A stretch of 64,000 nucleotides of DNA from JAUJOE01 sp038252945 (GTDB lineage: Bacteria > Actinomycetota > Actinomycetes > Propionibacteriales > Nocardioidaceae): positions 1 through 64,000 of the forward strand of contig JBBSHN010000003.1 in the NCBI GenBank assembly GCA_038252945.1, given 5' to 3'. Both the position numbers and the translations under genes were made by a program. Position 1 is the stretch's first letter. Each line of letters starts with the position of its first letter. Below are positions 54,972 through 63,497 of the stretch, in pieces. The notes beneath the pieces are model-generated. The model saw only the letters and a program-made list of their open reading frames with translations. It did no database searches and was not told the origin of the DNA.

Positions 54972-56152
54972 CGGACGTCGCTACCGACGTACCGGCGTGG
55001 AACACGGGACCCGATGCGGGTGACGATCTCATAGCCGATGGTGTCCGCAGCTCGCGCCCAGTCCGAGGCGGTCGGGTTGCCATCGCGTGCGGCTCCGAAG
55101 AGCACGGCACAATCACCTGCTCGCGGGAAGTCGTTCCCGACGTCGAGGACGAACTGATCCATGCACACACGTCCCGCCACTCGATAGCGGTGACCGTTGA
55201 GCAGGACTTCTCCCCTGCTGGAGGCGTGCCGTGGGACGCCATCGGCGTACCCCAGCGGCACCAAAGCCACGGTGGTCTCACGATCGGTGACGTAGGTGTG
55301 CCCGTACGACACTCCCTCACCGGCCCCGACCCGTTTCACCAGCGCGATCGCAGCTTGCAGGGTCATCGCTGCCTCGAGCGGAACCGGGCTCCAGTCATCG
55401 GCGAACGGCGACACGCCGTAGACGGCGATACCCGGGCGAACGAGTGTGTACCAGGTGTCGGGGGCTGCCAGGACGCCGCCGGAGTTGGCCAAGTGCAGAT
55501 GCTCTGGGTCCAGGCCCGCTGCGCGGGCCGAGGCCACAGCGGAGTCGAAGGCTTGCACCTGAGCTCGGATAGACGAGTGGCCAGGTTCGTCCGAACGCGC
55601 GAGATGCGACCACACACCAGTTACCGCGACTGCGCCCCTGGCCTGATGGCCTGCAGCGCGATGCACCAACGTGTCCCACTCCACCGCCGTGGACCCGCCT
55701 CGGTTGAGACCGGTGTCGATCTTTAGCTGTACTGCGGCTTTGCGCCCTGTCTGGCGGGCCGCCGCCGCGATCTCGTCAAGCTGCGCGATCGAGTAGGCGG
55801 TCACCTCGATGTCCGCCGCAACCGCGTCGCCGTACCGCTCGCCCGGAACCGCCAGCCAGGACAGGATCGGGCCGGTGTCGCCCGCTGCACGAAGTCGCAA
55901 TGCCTCGTCCAGCACTGCCACACCGAGCCAGGTGGCGCCACCAGTACGGGCGGCTCGCGCGGACTCGACGATGCCGTGGCCATATCCGTCAGCTTTGACG
56001 ACGGCCATGACGTCGCGTCTTCCGACGTGCTCTCGCAGTGCCGCCACATTCGCCGAGATCGCGTCGCGGTTGACCACCGCCTCAGTCCGGGGGGAAGGCG
56101 CCTTTTGTGGCGGCGACCCAGATCCAACAGGCGCACCCGACATCGTCGTCAC
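54968..56152 (-). CDS. alr: Alanine racemase
   Basis: 394 residues from GTG 56152, overlapping the nnrD stop (GTGA). PLP Lys53 lies in VMAVVKADGYGHG. LKIDTGLNRGG, GVWSHLARSDEP, LHLANSGGVL, VRPGIAVYGVSPF and the second catalytic residue, Tyr in VSYGHTYV, follow; RVCMDQFVLDV is also conserved. It makes D-alanine for peptidoglycan. The open frame further upstream runs over nnrD and is not coding. Confidence 0.96.
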   Translation of the reverse strand: MTTMSGAPVGSGSPPQKAPSPRTEAVVNRDAISANVAALREHVGRRDVMAVVKADGYGHGIVESARAARTGGATWLGVAVLDEALRLRAAGDTGPILSWLAVPGERYGDAVAADIEVTAYSIAQLDEIAAAARQTGRKAAVQLKIDTGLNRGGSTAVEWDTLVHRAAGHQARGAVAVTGVWSHLARSDEPGHSSIRAQVQAFDSAVASARAAGLDPEHLHLANSGGVLAAPDTWYTLVRPGIAVYGVSPFADDWSPVPLEAAMTLQAAIALVKRVGAGEGVSYGHTYVTDRETTVALVPLGYADGVPRHASSRGEVLLNGHRYRVAGRVCMDQFVLDVGNDFPRAGDCAVLFGAARDGNPTASDWARAADTIGYEIVTRIGSRVPRRYVGSDVR

Positions 56153-57576
56153 GGGTCCATCCTGCTGACCAGTTCGCGCACCACTGCAGGAAGTGCTGCG
56201 GACACTGAACTGGCGGAGATCGGGCCGCCGGTCGAGGCGAGTGTGGCTGCAGCGCCGTGCATCCAGGCACCCACGGCCGCCGCGTCGTAGCAGTCCAGCC
56301 CAGCGGCAAGCAGCGTGCCGATCACACCGGACAGTACGTCTCCAGCGCCGGCCGTCGCCAGCCACGGGACGCCGGTCGGATTGACCCGCACCCGTCCCTC
56401 CGGAGTCGCAATGACGCTGCGGGAGCCCTTGAGCAAGACGACGGCGTTCCAGCGTGTGGCCGCCTCTCGTGCCGACCTCAGCATGCCTGCCTCGACGTGC
56501 TCACGGGGACGCTGCAGCAATCGCGCCAGCTCGCCCGCGTGAGGTGTAAGCACCACCGGCCTCTCGAACCGGTCAGGAAGTGCACGCAGGCCGTCTGCGT
56601 CGACGACTGTCGGCAGCTGCTCCGCGAGAACCTTTCCGACGACCTCTGCGCTCTCAGTGCCGAGGCCCGGACCGACCACCCATGCCTGCACCTGTCCGGT
56701 GCCGATCACGACCTCGGGACTTCGCAGGCGGACCAAGTCGGCGCTGGGTCCGTCGTATCGCACCATTCCCGCCAGTCCAGTGTCGACGGCCGCCGAGGTG
56801 ACAAGAACGGCCGCTCCGGTGTACTGCCGAGACCCAGCGGCCACCCCGACGACGCCGCGGCTGTACTTGTGCGCCTGGCTTCCCGGTCGAGGCAGCAGCT
56901 CTTCGACGTCTTCGGCTTGCAGGACCTCGACGACCGCGTCTTCCAGGTACGGCGCGAGGCCGATATCGACCAGCTCAACAGCCCCGCACGCTTCAGCCGC
57001 GGGATTGACGAAGTGAGCAACCTTCTGTGTCCCAAACGTCACGGTGAGGTCGGCGTGCACATGGGGGCCGTTCACCTCGCCAGTGTCGACCTCGACACCA
57101 CTCGGCATGTCGACCGCGACGGTGAGCGGCCGACGGCCTGACGCCCGCCTGTCGAGCGTGTCGAGACCAAGCTGCTGTGCGATCATGGCCGCTCTTCCTC
57201 GAAGCCCCCCACGGCCGCCGATCCCCAAGATCCCGTCGAGGATCAGATCGAATTCGTTCGATGGCTCGCTCACCACCCGGCCGCCCGCTCGCAGCAGCTC
57301 CGCAAGCGCCTCCTCGTGCGACGTTTCGCCGGTGAGCACAGCAGCGACGGCGGCCCCCCGCCGCGCTAGCCGTGCGCCGGCGTACAAGGCGTCACCTGCG
57401 TTGTTGCCGGACCCGGCGACAACTAACACGCCGGCGCCGTACACCCTGCCCAGAGCGTCGACACAGGCAGCCGCCAGCCCTGCCGCAGCTCGCTGCATCA
57501 ATGTGCCTGCCGGCAGTGTCGCCATCAGGTCTGCCTCAGCCGACCGAATCTGATCCACCGAGTGAGCGAGACGCAC
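56149..57576 (-). CDS. nnrD: Bifunctional NAD(P)H-hydrate epimerase / dehydratase
   Basis: 475 residues from GTG 57576, with GGAGGG about 8 bases upstream. The N-terminal YjeF_N epimerase has VDQIRSAEADLM, VVAGSGNNAGDALYAG and VAVDMPSGVEVDTG. The C-terminal ADP-dependent dehydratase has YSRGVVGVAAGSRQY, WVVGPGLGT, VVDADGLRAL, LTPHAGELARLL and ATAGAGDVLSGVIGTLLA. It repairs hydrated NADH and NADPH. It lies 4 bases after acpS and overlaps alr. Confidence 0.95.
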   Translation of the reverse strand: MRLAHSVDQIRSAEADLMATLPAGTLMQRAAAGLAAACVDALGRVYGAGVLVVAGSGNNAGDALYAGARLARRGAAVAAVLTGETSHEEALAELLRAGGRVVSEPSNEFDLILDGILGIGGRGGLRGRAAMIAQQLGLDTLDRRASGRRPLTVAVDMPSGVEVDTGEVNGPHVHADLTVTFGTQKVAHFVNPAAEACGAVELVDIGLAPYLEDAVVEVLQAEDVEELLPRPGSQAHKYSRGVVGVAAGSRQYTGAAVLVTSAAVDTGLAGMVRYDGPSADLVRLRSPEVVIGTGQVQAWVVGPGLGTESAEVVGKVLAEQLPTVVDADGLRALPDRFERPVVLTPHAGELARLLQRPREHVEAGMLRSAREAATRWNAVVLLKGSRSVIATPEGRVRVNPTGVPWLATAGAGDVLSGVIGTLLAAGLDCYDAAAVGAWMHGAAATLASTGGPISASSVSAALPAVVRELVSRMDP

Positions 57577-57580
57577 TGCT

Positions 57581-57931
57581 TCAGCCCTCCAGCACCACGA
57601 CCGCGGACGCCACGCCCGCGTCGTGGGAAAGCGACACGTGGACCGAGCGCACACCCAGCTCGGACGCCCGGGCTGCCACCGAACCAGACAGGCTCAGCGT
57701 CGGCCGACCAGAGTGATCGGTGCGTACCTCCGCGTTATGCCAGTGCAGGCCTCCGGGAGCTCCCAGGGCCTTGGCGAGCGCCTCCTTTGCCGCGAAGCGA
57801 GCCGCGAGGGAGGCCACCGGGTGCTGCGCCTCGACCTCGGTGAATATCCGACGCCGCACTCTGGGGGTGCGTTCCAGCGTCTGGCGAAATCTGCCCACGT
57901 CAACGACGTCGATGCCGACTCCCACGATCAC
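57581..57931 (-). CDS. acpS: Holo-[acyl-carrier-protein] synthase
   Basis: 116 residues from GTG 57931. GVGIDVVDVGRF with Mg-binding Asp8, ARFAAKEALAKALG with Glu50, and HVSLSHDAGVASAVVV are the AcpS motifs. It attaches 4'-phosphopantetheine to acyl carrier protein. It lies 8 bases after glmS. The frame stays open upstream into glmS, but no conserved sequence is present there. Confidence 0.94.
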   Translation of the reverse strand: MIVGVGIDVVDVGRFRQTLERTPRVRRRIFTEVEAQHPVASLAARFAAKEALAKALGAPGGLHWHNAEVRTDHSGRPTLSLSGSVAARASELGVRSVHVSLSHDAGVASAVVVLEG

Positions 57932-57939
57932 GGACGGGG

Positions 57940-59784
57940 TTACTCGACGGTGACGGACTTGGCGAGATTGCGCGGTTGGTCGACGTCGTGACCCCTCGCC
58001 GCCGCCAGTTCGCACGAGAACACCTGCAGTGGCACGGTCGCCACCAAAGGCTGGAGCAGCGTCGGCACCCGCGGCAGCGGTATGAGCGCATCGGCGTACG
58101 GGGTGACCGACTCGTCCCCCTCCTCTGCCAAGACAATCGTGCGTGCACCCCGTGCCCTGACCTCCTGGATGTTGCTGACCATCTTTTCGTGCAACGGGCT
58201 GCGTCCTCGCGGCGGGACTATGACGAAGACCGGTACGCCGTCCTCGATCAAGGCGATCGGGCCGTGTTTGAGCTCACCAGAGGCAAATCCCTCGGCGTGC
58301 ATGTACGCGAGCTCCTTCAGCTTGAGCGCACCCTCGAGCGCCACCGGATAGCCGACATGCCGTCCCACGAACAGCACGGTCGAGGAGTCCTTCAGCTCCC
58401 GCGCCAGCGCCCGTACCGGCTCGACTGTCGCAAGTACCTCGCCTACAGCGGCCGGCATCTCCTCCAGTTGCTCAACCACCGAGCGGATCTCGTCACCGAA
58501 CTTGGTGCCCCGCACCTGAGCGAGGTAGAGGGCGATCAGATCGCAGGCGACGATTTGGGTCAGAAACGCCTTGGTCGAGGCAACCGCGATCTCCGGCCCA
58601 GCGTGCGTATAGAGAACCGCATCGGACTCCCGTGGGATCGTCGAGCCGTTGGTGTTGGAGATGGCCAACACCTTCGCCCGCTGCTCCCGCGCGTGACGCA
58701 GCGCCATCAGCGTGTCCATGGTCTCGCCGCTTTGACTGATGGCGATGACCATGGTGGCGCGGTCGATGATCGGATCGCGGTAGCGGAACTCCGAGGCCAG
58801 CTCGACCTCACACGGAATGCGGGTCCAGTGCTCGATCGCGTACTTGGCGACCAGGCCCGCGTGAAAGGCGGTACCACACGCGATGATGATGATCTTGTCT
58901 ATTTCGCGCAGGTCGTCGTCGCTGAGGCGCATCTCATCGAGCTGCAACTCACCTGTGGCGTTCAGCCGACCCAAGAGCGTCGCCGCGATCGCTTGCGGCT
59001 GCTCGGCGATCTCCTTGAGCATGAAGTAGTCGTACCCGGACTTCTCAGCGGCGGCGATGTCCCAGTCGACGTGGAACCGCTTGCCCTGCGCCGGCCGACC
59101 CCAGAAGTCGGTCACCTCGACGGTCGACCGGGTGATCGTCACCACCTGGTCCTGACCGAGCTCGAGGGCATCGCGGGTGTGCCCGATAAAGGCAGCGACA
59201 TCCGAGGCGACGAAGTTCTCTCCGTCGCCGAGTCCCACCACGAGCGGTGAGTTACGGCGTGCCGCGACCACCCGTTCGGGGTCTTCAGCGGCGACGGCGA
59301 CCAGGGTGAACGCCCCCTCAAGGAGTCGGCAGACACTCTGCATCGCAGCGGTCAGATTGGCCCCCCGCCCGAGCTCTGCCTCCAGCAGGTGCGCAGCCAC
59401 CTCGGTGTCGGTGTCGGACCGCAGCTCGCGTCCCGCCGCCTCCAGCTCGGCACGAAGCTCGGCGAAGTTTTCGAGAATGCCGTTGTGCACAACAGCGACG
59501 CGGCCGTCGAGCCCGAGATGCGGGTGGGCGTTGCGGTCGTTAGGAGGCCCGTGCGTCGCCCACCGGGTGTGGCCAATGCCGGTGGTCGAAGCGGGCGGCG
59601 TGATCTCACTGAGGGACTTGGCCAGGTTGCCGAGCTTGCCCGCACGCTTGTCGACGAAGAGTTGGCTATCCGCGACCAAGGCGACCCCGGCGGAGTCATA
59701 TCCGCGGTACTCCAGGCGGCGCAGACCGTCCATCACGACGTCGAGTGCCTGCTGGCTACCGACGTACCCGACGATGCCGCACAT
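57940..59784 (-). CDS. glmS: Glutamine--fructose-6-phosphate aminotransferase
   Basis: 614 residues. Start ATG 59784 puts the catalytic Cys at position 2 (MCGIVGYVG), as required for an N-terminal nucleophile. LEYRGYDSAGVA, GIGHTRWATHGPPNDRNAHPH and LVVGLGDGENFVASD mark the glutaminase. The two SIS domains contain AISQSGETMDTLMALRHA and FVGRHVGYPVALEGALKLKE, and the C-terminus is RNLAKSVTVE. It makes glucosamine-6-phosphate for the wall; glmM lies further downstream. Confidence 0.97.
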   Translation of the reverse strand: MCGIVGYVGSQQALDVVMDGLRRLEYRGYDSAGVALVADSQLFVDKRAGKLGNLAKSLSEITPPASTTGIGHTRWATHGPPNDRNAHPHLGLDGRVAVVHNGILENFAELRAELEAAGRELRSDTDTEVAAHLLEAELGRGANLTAAMQSVCRLLEGAFTLVAVAAEDPERVVAARRNSPLVVGLGDGENFVASDVAAFIGHTRDALELGQDQVVTITRSTVEVTDFWGRPAQGKRFHVDWDIAAAEKSGYDYFMLKEIAEQPQAIAATLLGRLNATGELQLDEMRLSDDDLREIDKIIIIACGTAFHAGLVAKYAIEHWTRIPCEVELASEFRYRDPIIDRATMVIAISQSGETMDTLMALRHAREQRAKVLAISNTNGSTIPRESDAVLYTHAGPEIAVASTKAFLTQIVACDLIALYLAQVRGTKFGDEIRSVVEQLEEMPAAVGEVLATVEPVRALARELKDSSTVLFVGRHVGYPVALEGALKLKELAYMHAEGFASGELKHGPIALIEDGVPVFVIVPPRGRSPLHEKMVSNIQEVRARGARTIVLAEEGDESVTPYADALIPLPRVPTLLQPLVATVPLQVFSCELAAARGHDVDQPRNLAKSVTVE

Positions 59785-59831
59785 GGCCGTCAGCCTACCT
59801 AGCAGGTGCCGCTTTGGGCGGTTCAGCGACA

Positions 59832-60788
59832 ATGACGCGCATGCCGTCGCACGACTCTTCGCCGTACGTCGAGCTCGACCGCTCGGCGTGGGCAGCGCTG
59901 GCGGAGTCGATGCCGCTTCCGCTTTCGGCAGCCGAGGTCGAGCGGCTGCGCGGGCTCGGTGAGGAGCTCGACCTCGACGAAGTAGCGGCGGTCTACCTGC
60001 CAATCTCACGTTTGCTGAACCTTCACGTCAGGCACATCGAGGCGCTCCACCGTGACACAGCCTCGTTCCTCGGTGCCCGGCAGCCGGAGCGCACGCCGTT
60101 CGTCATCGGTCTGGCGGGCTCGGTTGCTGTGGGGAAGTCGACGACCGCGCGACTGCTTCGTGAGCTGCTCGCGCGCTGGCCCGAGCACCCCCACGTCGCG
60201 CTGGTCACGACTGACGGATTCCTGTACCCGAACGCCGAACTGGAACGCCGCGGCCTGCTTGACCGCAAGGGCTTCCCGGAGTCGTACGACCGCAAGGCGC
60301 TGTTGCGTTTCGTCATCGACCTCAAGTCGGGCCGGGAGAAGGTGGAGGCGCCGGTCTATTCGCATCTGGAGTACGACGTCCGCCCCGACCAACGCCTCGC
60401 CGTGGCCTCCCCCGACATCGTGCTGTTGGAAGGGCTTAACGTGCTGCAGCCGGCACGGGTGAGCGCAGACGGTCGGCTCGGTCTGGCGGTCCGCGACTTC
60501 TTCGACTTCTCGATCTATGTCGACGCCGCCACGAGCGACATTAGGCGCTGGTACGTCGAGCGGTTCCTTCGGCTGCGCGAAACCGCTTTCCGTGACCCGG
60601 CGTCGTACTTTCGCCGCTACGCCGATCTGACGCCCGGCGACGCCGTCGGCGAGGCGGAGCGCATCTGGGACACGATCAACGGCCCCAATCTGGGCGCGAA
60701 CATCCTTCCCACCCGGGGACGGGCAACGCTGGTCCTGCGCAAGGACGCCGACCACTCCGTCCGCTACGTCCGCCTCCGCAAGCTCTGA
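59832..60788 (+). CDS. coaA: Pantothenate kinase, type I
   Basis: 318 residues from ATG 59832 (ATG 59841 is also possible; no strong ribosome site). YVELDRSAWAAL, the P-loop GSVAVGKSTTARLL (96-109), VTTDGFLYPNAELERRGLLDRKG, DVRPDQRLAVASPDIVLLEG and RFLRLRETAFRDPASYF match bacterial CoaA. First step of coenzyme A synthesis. Alone on the plus strand between glmS (divergent, 47 bases) and glmM (convergent). Confidence 0.95.
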   Translation: MTRMPSHDSSPYVELDRSAWAALAESMPLPLSAAEVERLRGLGEELDLDEVAAVYLPISRLLNLHVRHIEALHRDTASFLGARQPERTPFVIGLAGSVAVGKSTTARLLRELLARWPEHPHVALVTTDGFLYPNAELERRGLLDRKGFPESYDRKALLRFVIDLKSGREKVEAPVYSHLEYDVRPDQRLAVASPDIVLLEGLNVLQPARVSADGRLGLAVRDFFDFSIYVDAATSDIRRWYVERFLRLRETAFRDPASYFRRYADLTPGDAVGEAERIWDTINGPNLGANILPTRGRATLVLRKDADHSVRYVRLRKL

Positions 60789-60814
60789 GCCCTTCCACCG
60801 ACACGCCGCGGAAG

Positions 60815-60849
60815 GCCCGACCCCGTCGGACACCTGGAACGAGTCGGGC
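60815..60849. terminator. Inverted repeat between convergent coaA and glmM, possible bidirectional terminator
   Basis: GCCCGAC (60815-60821) and GTCGGGC (60843-60849) pair over 7 bp with a 21-base loop. A smaller CCGAC-CCC-GTCGG hairpin (60817-60829) competes with it. No T-tract. The tail-to-tail position is the main support. Confidence 0.3.
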
Positions 60850-60853
60850 GGCG

Positions 60854-62197
60854 CTACGCGAGGGTCAGCTCGCGGCGTACGACGTCAGCGAGTCGCTGCG
60901 CGATGTCGTTGGCTACTCCGTGGGAGGCGGCCTCGACCATCACCCGGACCAGCGGCTCGGTGCCGCTGGGTCGCACTAGCACTCGGCCGAAGCCGCCCAG
61001 CTGAGCAATGGCGTCCGCAATCGCGCCTTGCACAACCGAGTTGCTCTCAGCGCGGCTCTTGTCCACGTGCGGCACGTTGACCAGCACCTGCGGAAGCCGG
61101 GTCATGACGCTCGCAAGCTCAGCGAGCGAGCTATTGGTGGCGGCCATCCGGGCTGCGACCTGCAGTGCGGCAAGCACTCCGTCCCCGGTGGTCGCGTGGT
61201 CGGTCAAGATCAGATGGCCGGACTGCTCCCCTCCGAGGCTGTAGCCCTTCGACCGCATCTCCTCCAATACGTAACGGTCGCCCACCTTGGCCTGCACGAC
61301 TTCGATTCCGCGCTCTCGCATCGCCAGCAGGAAGCCCAGATTGGTCATGACCGTGGCCACCACAGTGTTGTGGGCGAGCCGGCCGGACTCCTGCAGCGTC
61401 AGCGCGAGAATTGCCAGCAACTGGTCGCCGTCGACCATGTGACCCGCTGCGTCCACCGCGAGACAGCGGTCAGCGTCACCGTCGAACGCAAAGCCGGCGT
61501 CTGCACCTGCTTCGGACACGGCCGCCTGCAAAGACCCCAGGTCGGTGGAGCCGCATCCGGCGTTGATGTTCACACCGTCCGGCTCGGCATGGATCGCTTG
61601 CACGTCGGCACCAGCGGCAGCGAAGGCTCGTTGCGCCACAGAGGAGGCTGCTCCCTGAGCGCAGTCGACGACCACCCGGACTCCGCTCAACGATCCGGAG
61701 ATCGTTCCAACCAGGTGATCGACGTACCCGTCCACCGCCGACGTGTCGTCGCGCACTCTGCCGACCTCCGCACCCATCGGCAGGGGAACGTCGGCGCCGG
61801 TCAGCCGCTCGATCGCGTCTTCTACCGAGTCATCGAGCTTGTGACCGCTCGCTCCGAAGATCTTGATGCCGTTGTCCGGCATGGGATTGTGCGACGCCGA
61901 CAGCATTACCCCGAAGTTCGCGCCGGTTGCCGTCGTCAGATAGGCCACTCCAGGCGTGGGCAGCACGCCGAGGCGGCGGACGTCGACTCCAGCAGCGGCA
62001 AGACCACTGACGATTGCCGCTTCGAGGAAGTCCCCCGATGCTCGTGGATCACGCCCGACTACCGCGGTGCTCCGTTCGCCGTGCCGGGATCCGCTCAACA
62101 CGGTGGCGGCAGCGGTCGCCACGTCAAGTGCAAGCCGAGCTGTCAGGTCACGGTTCGCCACACCGCGTACGCCGTCGGTGCCGAAGAGCCGAGGCAC
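60854..62197 (-). CDS. glmM: Phosphoglucosamine mutase
   Basis: 447 residues. RLFGTDGVRGVAN is the N-terminal signature, GVMLSASHNPMPDNGIK carries the phosphoserine, FDGDADRCLAVD binds the metal, GGEQSGHLI is the sugar-binding loop and VRPSGTEPLVRVMVEA the phosphate-binding loop. It converts glucosamine-6-phosphate to the 1-phosphate. It lies 39 bases after rpsI in the conserved rplM-rpsI-glmM order. Confidence 0.97.
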   Translation of the reverse strand: MPRLFGTDGVRGVANRDLTARLALDVATAAATVLSGSRHGERSTAVVGRDPRASGDFLEAAIVSGLAAAGVDVRRLGVLPTPGVAYLTTATGANFGVMLSASHNPMPDNGIKIFGASGHKLDDSVEDAIERLTGADVPLPMGAEVGRVRDDTSAVDGYVDHLVGTISGSLSGVRVVVDCAQGAASSVAQRAFAAAGADVQAIHAEPDGVNINAGCGSTDLGSLQAAVSEAGADAGFAFDGDADRCLAVDAAGHMVDGDQLLAILALTLQESGRLAHNTVVATVMTNLGFLLAMRERGIEVVQAKVGDRYVLEEMRSKGYSLGGEQSGHLILTDHATTGDGVLAALQVAARMAATNSSLAELASVMTRLPQVLVNVPHVDKSRAESNSVVQGAIADAIAQLGGFGRVLVRPSGTEPLVRVMVEAASHGVANDIAQRLADVVRRELTLA

Positions 62198-62236
62198 GTT
62201 CGTCAGGAGTCGCAGGTCACGTGTGAACGATACGGT

Positions 62237-62728
62237 TCAGCGCTTGCTGTACTGCGGAGCTTTGCGAGCCTTCTTCAGACCGGCCTTCTTGCGCTCCTTC
62301 ACCCGGGCGTCGCGGGTGAGCATGCCGGCTCTTTTAAGGGCCGGTCGATTAGCCTCCGCGTCAGTCGCATTGAGCGCGCGGGCGACTCCGAGGCGCAAAG
62401 CCCCCGCCTGTCCGGTTAGACCGCCACCAGAGATCCGCGCCACGACGTCGTACTGGCCAGCGAGTCCGGTCAGCACAAACGGTTCGTTCACGAGCTGCTG
62501 ATGCAGCTTGTTGGGGAAGTACTGCTCCAGTGGGCGGTCGTTGACAGACCAAGTGCCCGTGCCTGGAACGATACGCACCCGCGCGATCGCCTCCTTGCGG
62601 CGACCGGTGGCGGCACCGTTCGTGATGGTGACAGCGCGTGGAGGCGTGTCGGCGGTTGGGGCGGTCTCGGTGCTGTACTCAGCGGGGACATCGGAGGTGT
62701 CGATGTCGGGAGCGGGGGTCTCGGTCAC
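62237..62728 (-). CDS. rpsI: 30S ribosomal protein S9
   Basis: 163 residues. An acidic, Thr/Pro-rich N-terminal extension of about 40 residues, seen in many actinobacterial S9 proteins, precedes the conserved body: GRRKEAIARVRIVPGTG, RPLEQYFP, ISGGGLTGQAGALRLGVARAL, RDARVKERKKAGLKKARKAPQYSKR. The C-terminal SKR reaches the P-site tRNA. Second gene of rplM-rpsI. Confidence 0.98.
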   Translation of the reverse strand: MTETPAPDIDTSDVPAEYSTETAPTADTPPRAVTITNGAATGRRKEAIARVRIVPGTGTWSVNDRPLEQYFPNKLHQQLVNEPFVLTGLAGQYDVVARISGGGLTGQAGALRLGVARALNATDAEANRPALKRAGMLTRDARVKERKKAGLKKARKAPQYSKR

Positions 62729-62771
62729 TGAAGTTCCTCGTCGGCGGGGGTTAAGGCGAGCGAGTGGGTGA

Positions 62772-63215
62772 TCACTGCGGAATCTGCCCGATCTCGAACG
62801 ATTCAGGTTTCTGGGCAGCGTGCGGATGGTGCGGGCCGGAGTAAACCTTCAGCTTCCTCAGCAGCTGCCGGCTGAGCCGGTTCTTCGGCAGCATGCCCCA
62901 CACGGCCTTCTCGATCGCTCGCCGAGGGTCCTTCTCGAGCAGATCGGCGTACGACGTGGCGGAGAGGCCGCCCGGGTAACCGGAGTGCCGGTAGGCCAAC
63001 TTGGTCTGCCTCTTGTTGCCGGTGAGCGCAACCTTGTCGGCGTTGACGACGATCACGAAATCCCCGGTGTCGAGGTGAGGTGCGTAGATCGGCTTGTGCT
63101 TGCCGCGAAGGAGAGTCGCGGCCGAGACGGCCAGCCGGCCGAGGACGACATCCGTCGCGTCGATGACATGCCAAGCCTTGGTGACGTCGCCAGGTTTGGG
63201 ACTGTACGTGCGCAC
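62772..63215 (-). CDS. rplM: 50S ribosomal protein L13
   Basis: 147 residues from GTG 63215, with GAGGT 7 bases upstream; the longer open frame is the mRNA leader. RTYSPKPGDVTKAWHVIDA, VLGRLAVSAATLLRGKHKP, GDFVIVVNADKVALTGNK, YRHSGYPGGL and VWGMLPKNRLSRQLLRKLKVY are L13 sequence. First gene of the rplM-rpsI operon; a strong promoter lies about 130-160 bases upstream, giving a leader of about 120 bases. Confidence 0.98.
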   Translation of the reverse strand: MRTYSPKPGDVTKAWHVIDATDVVLGRLAVSAATLLRGKHKPIYAPHLDTGDFVIVVNADKVALTGNKRQTKLAYRHSGYPGGLSATSYADLLEKDPRRAIEKAVWGMLPKNRLSRQLLRKLKVYSGPHHPHAAQKPESFEIGQIPQ

Positions 63216-63344
63216 GTCGATGACCTCGTCGTTGTTGAAGAACTGGTATGGGTGCCCGAGTGTGCTGTTGTGCCACCACTTCGAGCATTGCGACTGCTGG
63301 CGGCGATCACGGAATCGATCCGACTGCGGACACAACGACCGCCC

Positions 63345-63374
63345 AGAATACCCGTGTCCGGGCGGGAGGGTCAA
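63345..63374 (-). promoter_or_regulatory. Promoter of rplM-rpsI
   Basis: On the minus strand TTGACC (63374-63369), 18 bases, TATTCT (63350-63345): a near-consensus housekeeping promoter. Expected start near 63338 gives a leader of about 122 bases before the rplM GTG, long enough for an L13-binding or other regulatory structure. Confidence 0.7.
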
Positions 63375-63497
63375 AATTGCGCACGCAAAGGTGCCTGCCG
63401 CATTCGCCATCCGGCCCGGCCACCCGCGTTAGGGATGGGTATCCCGAACGCCTAGGTTGGGAACGCAACGACTCCGTCTCTCGAGGAGGACCGCAGC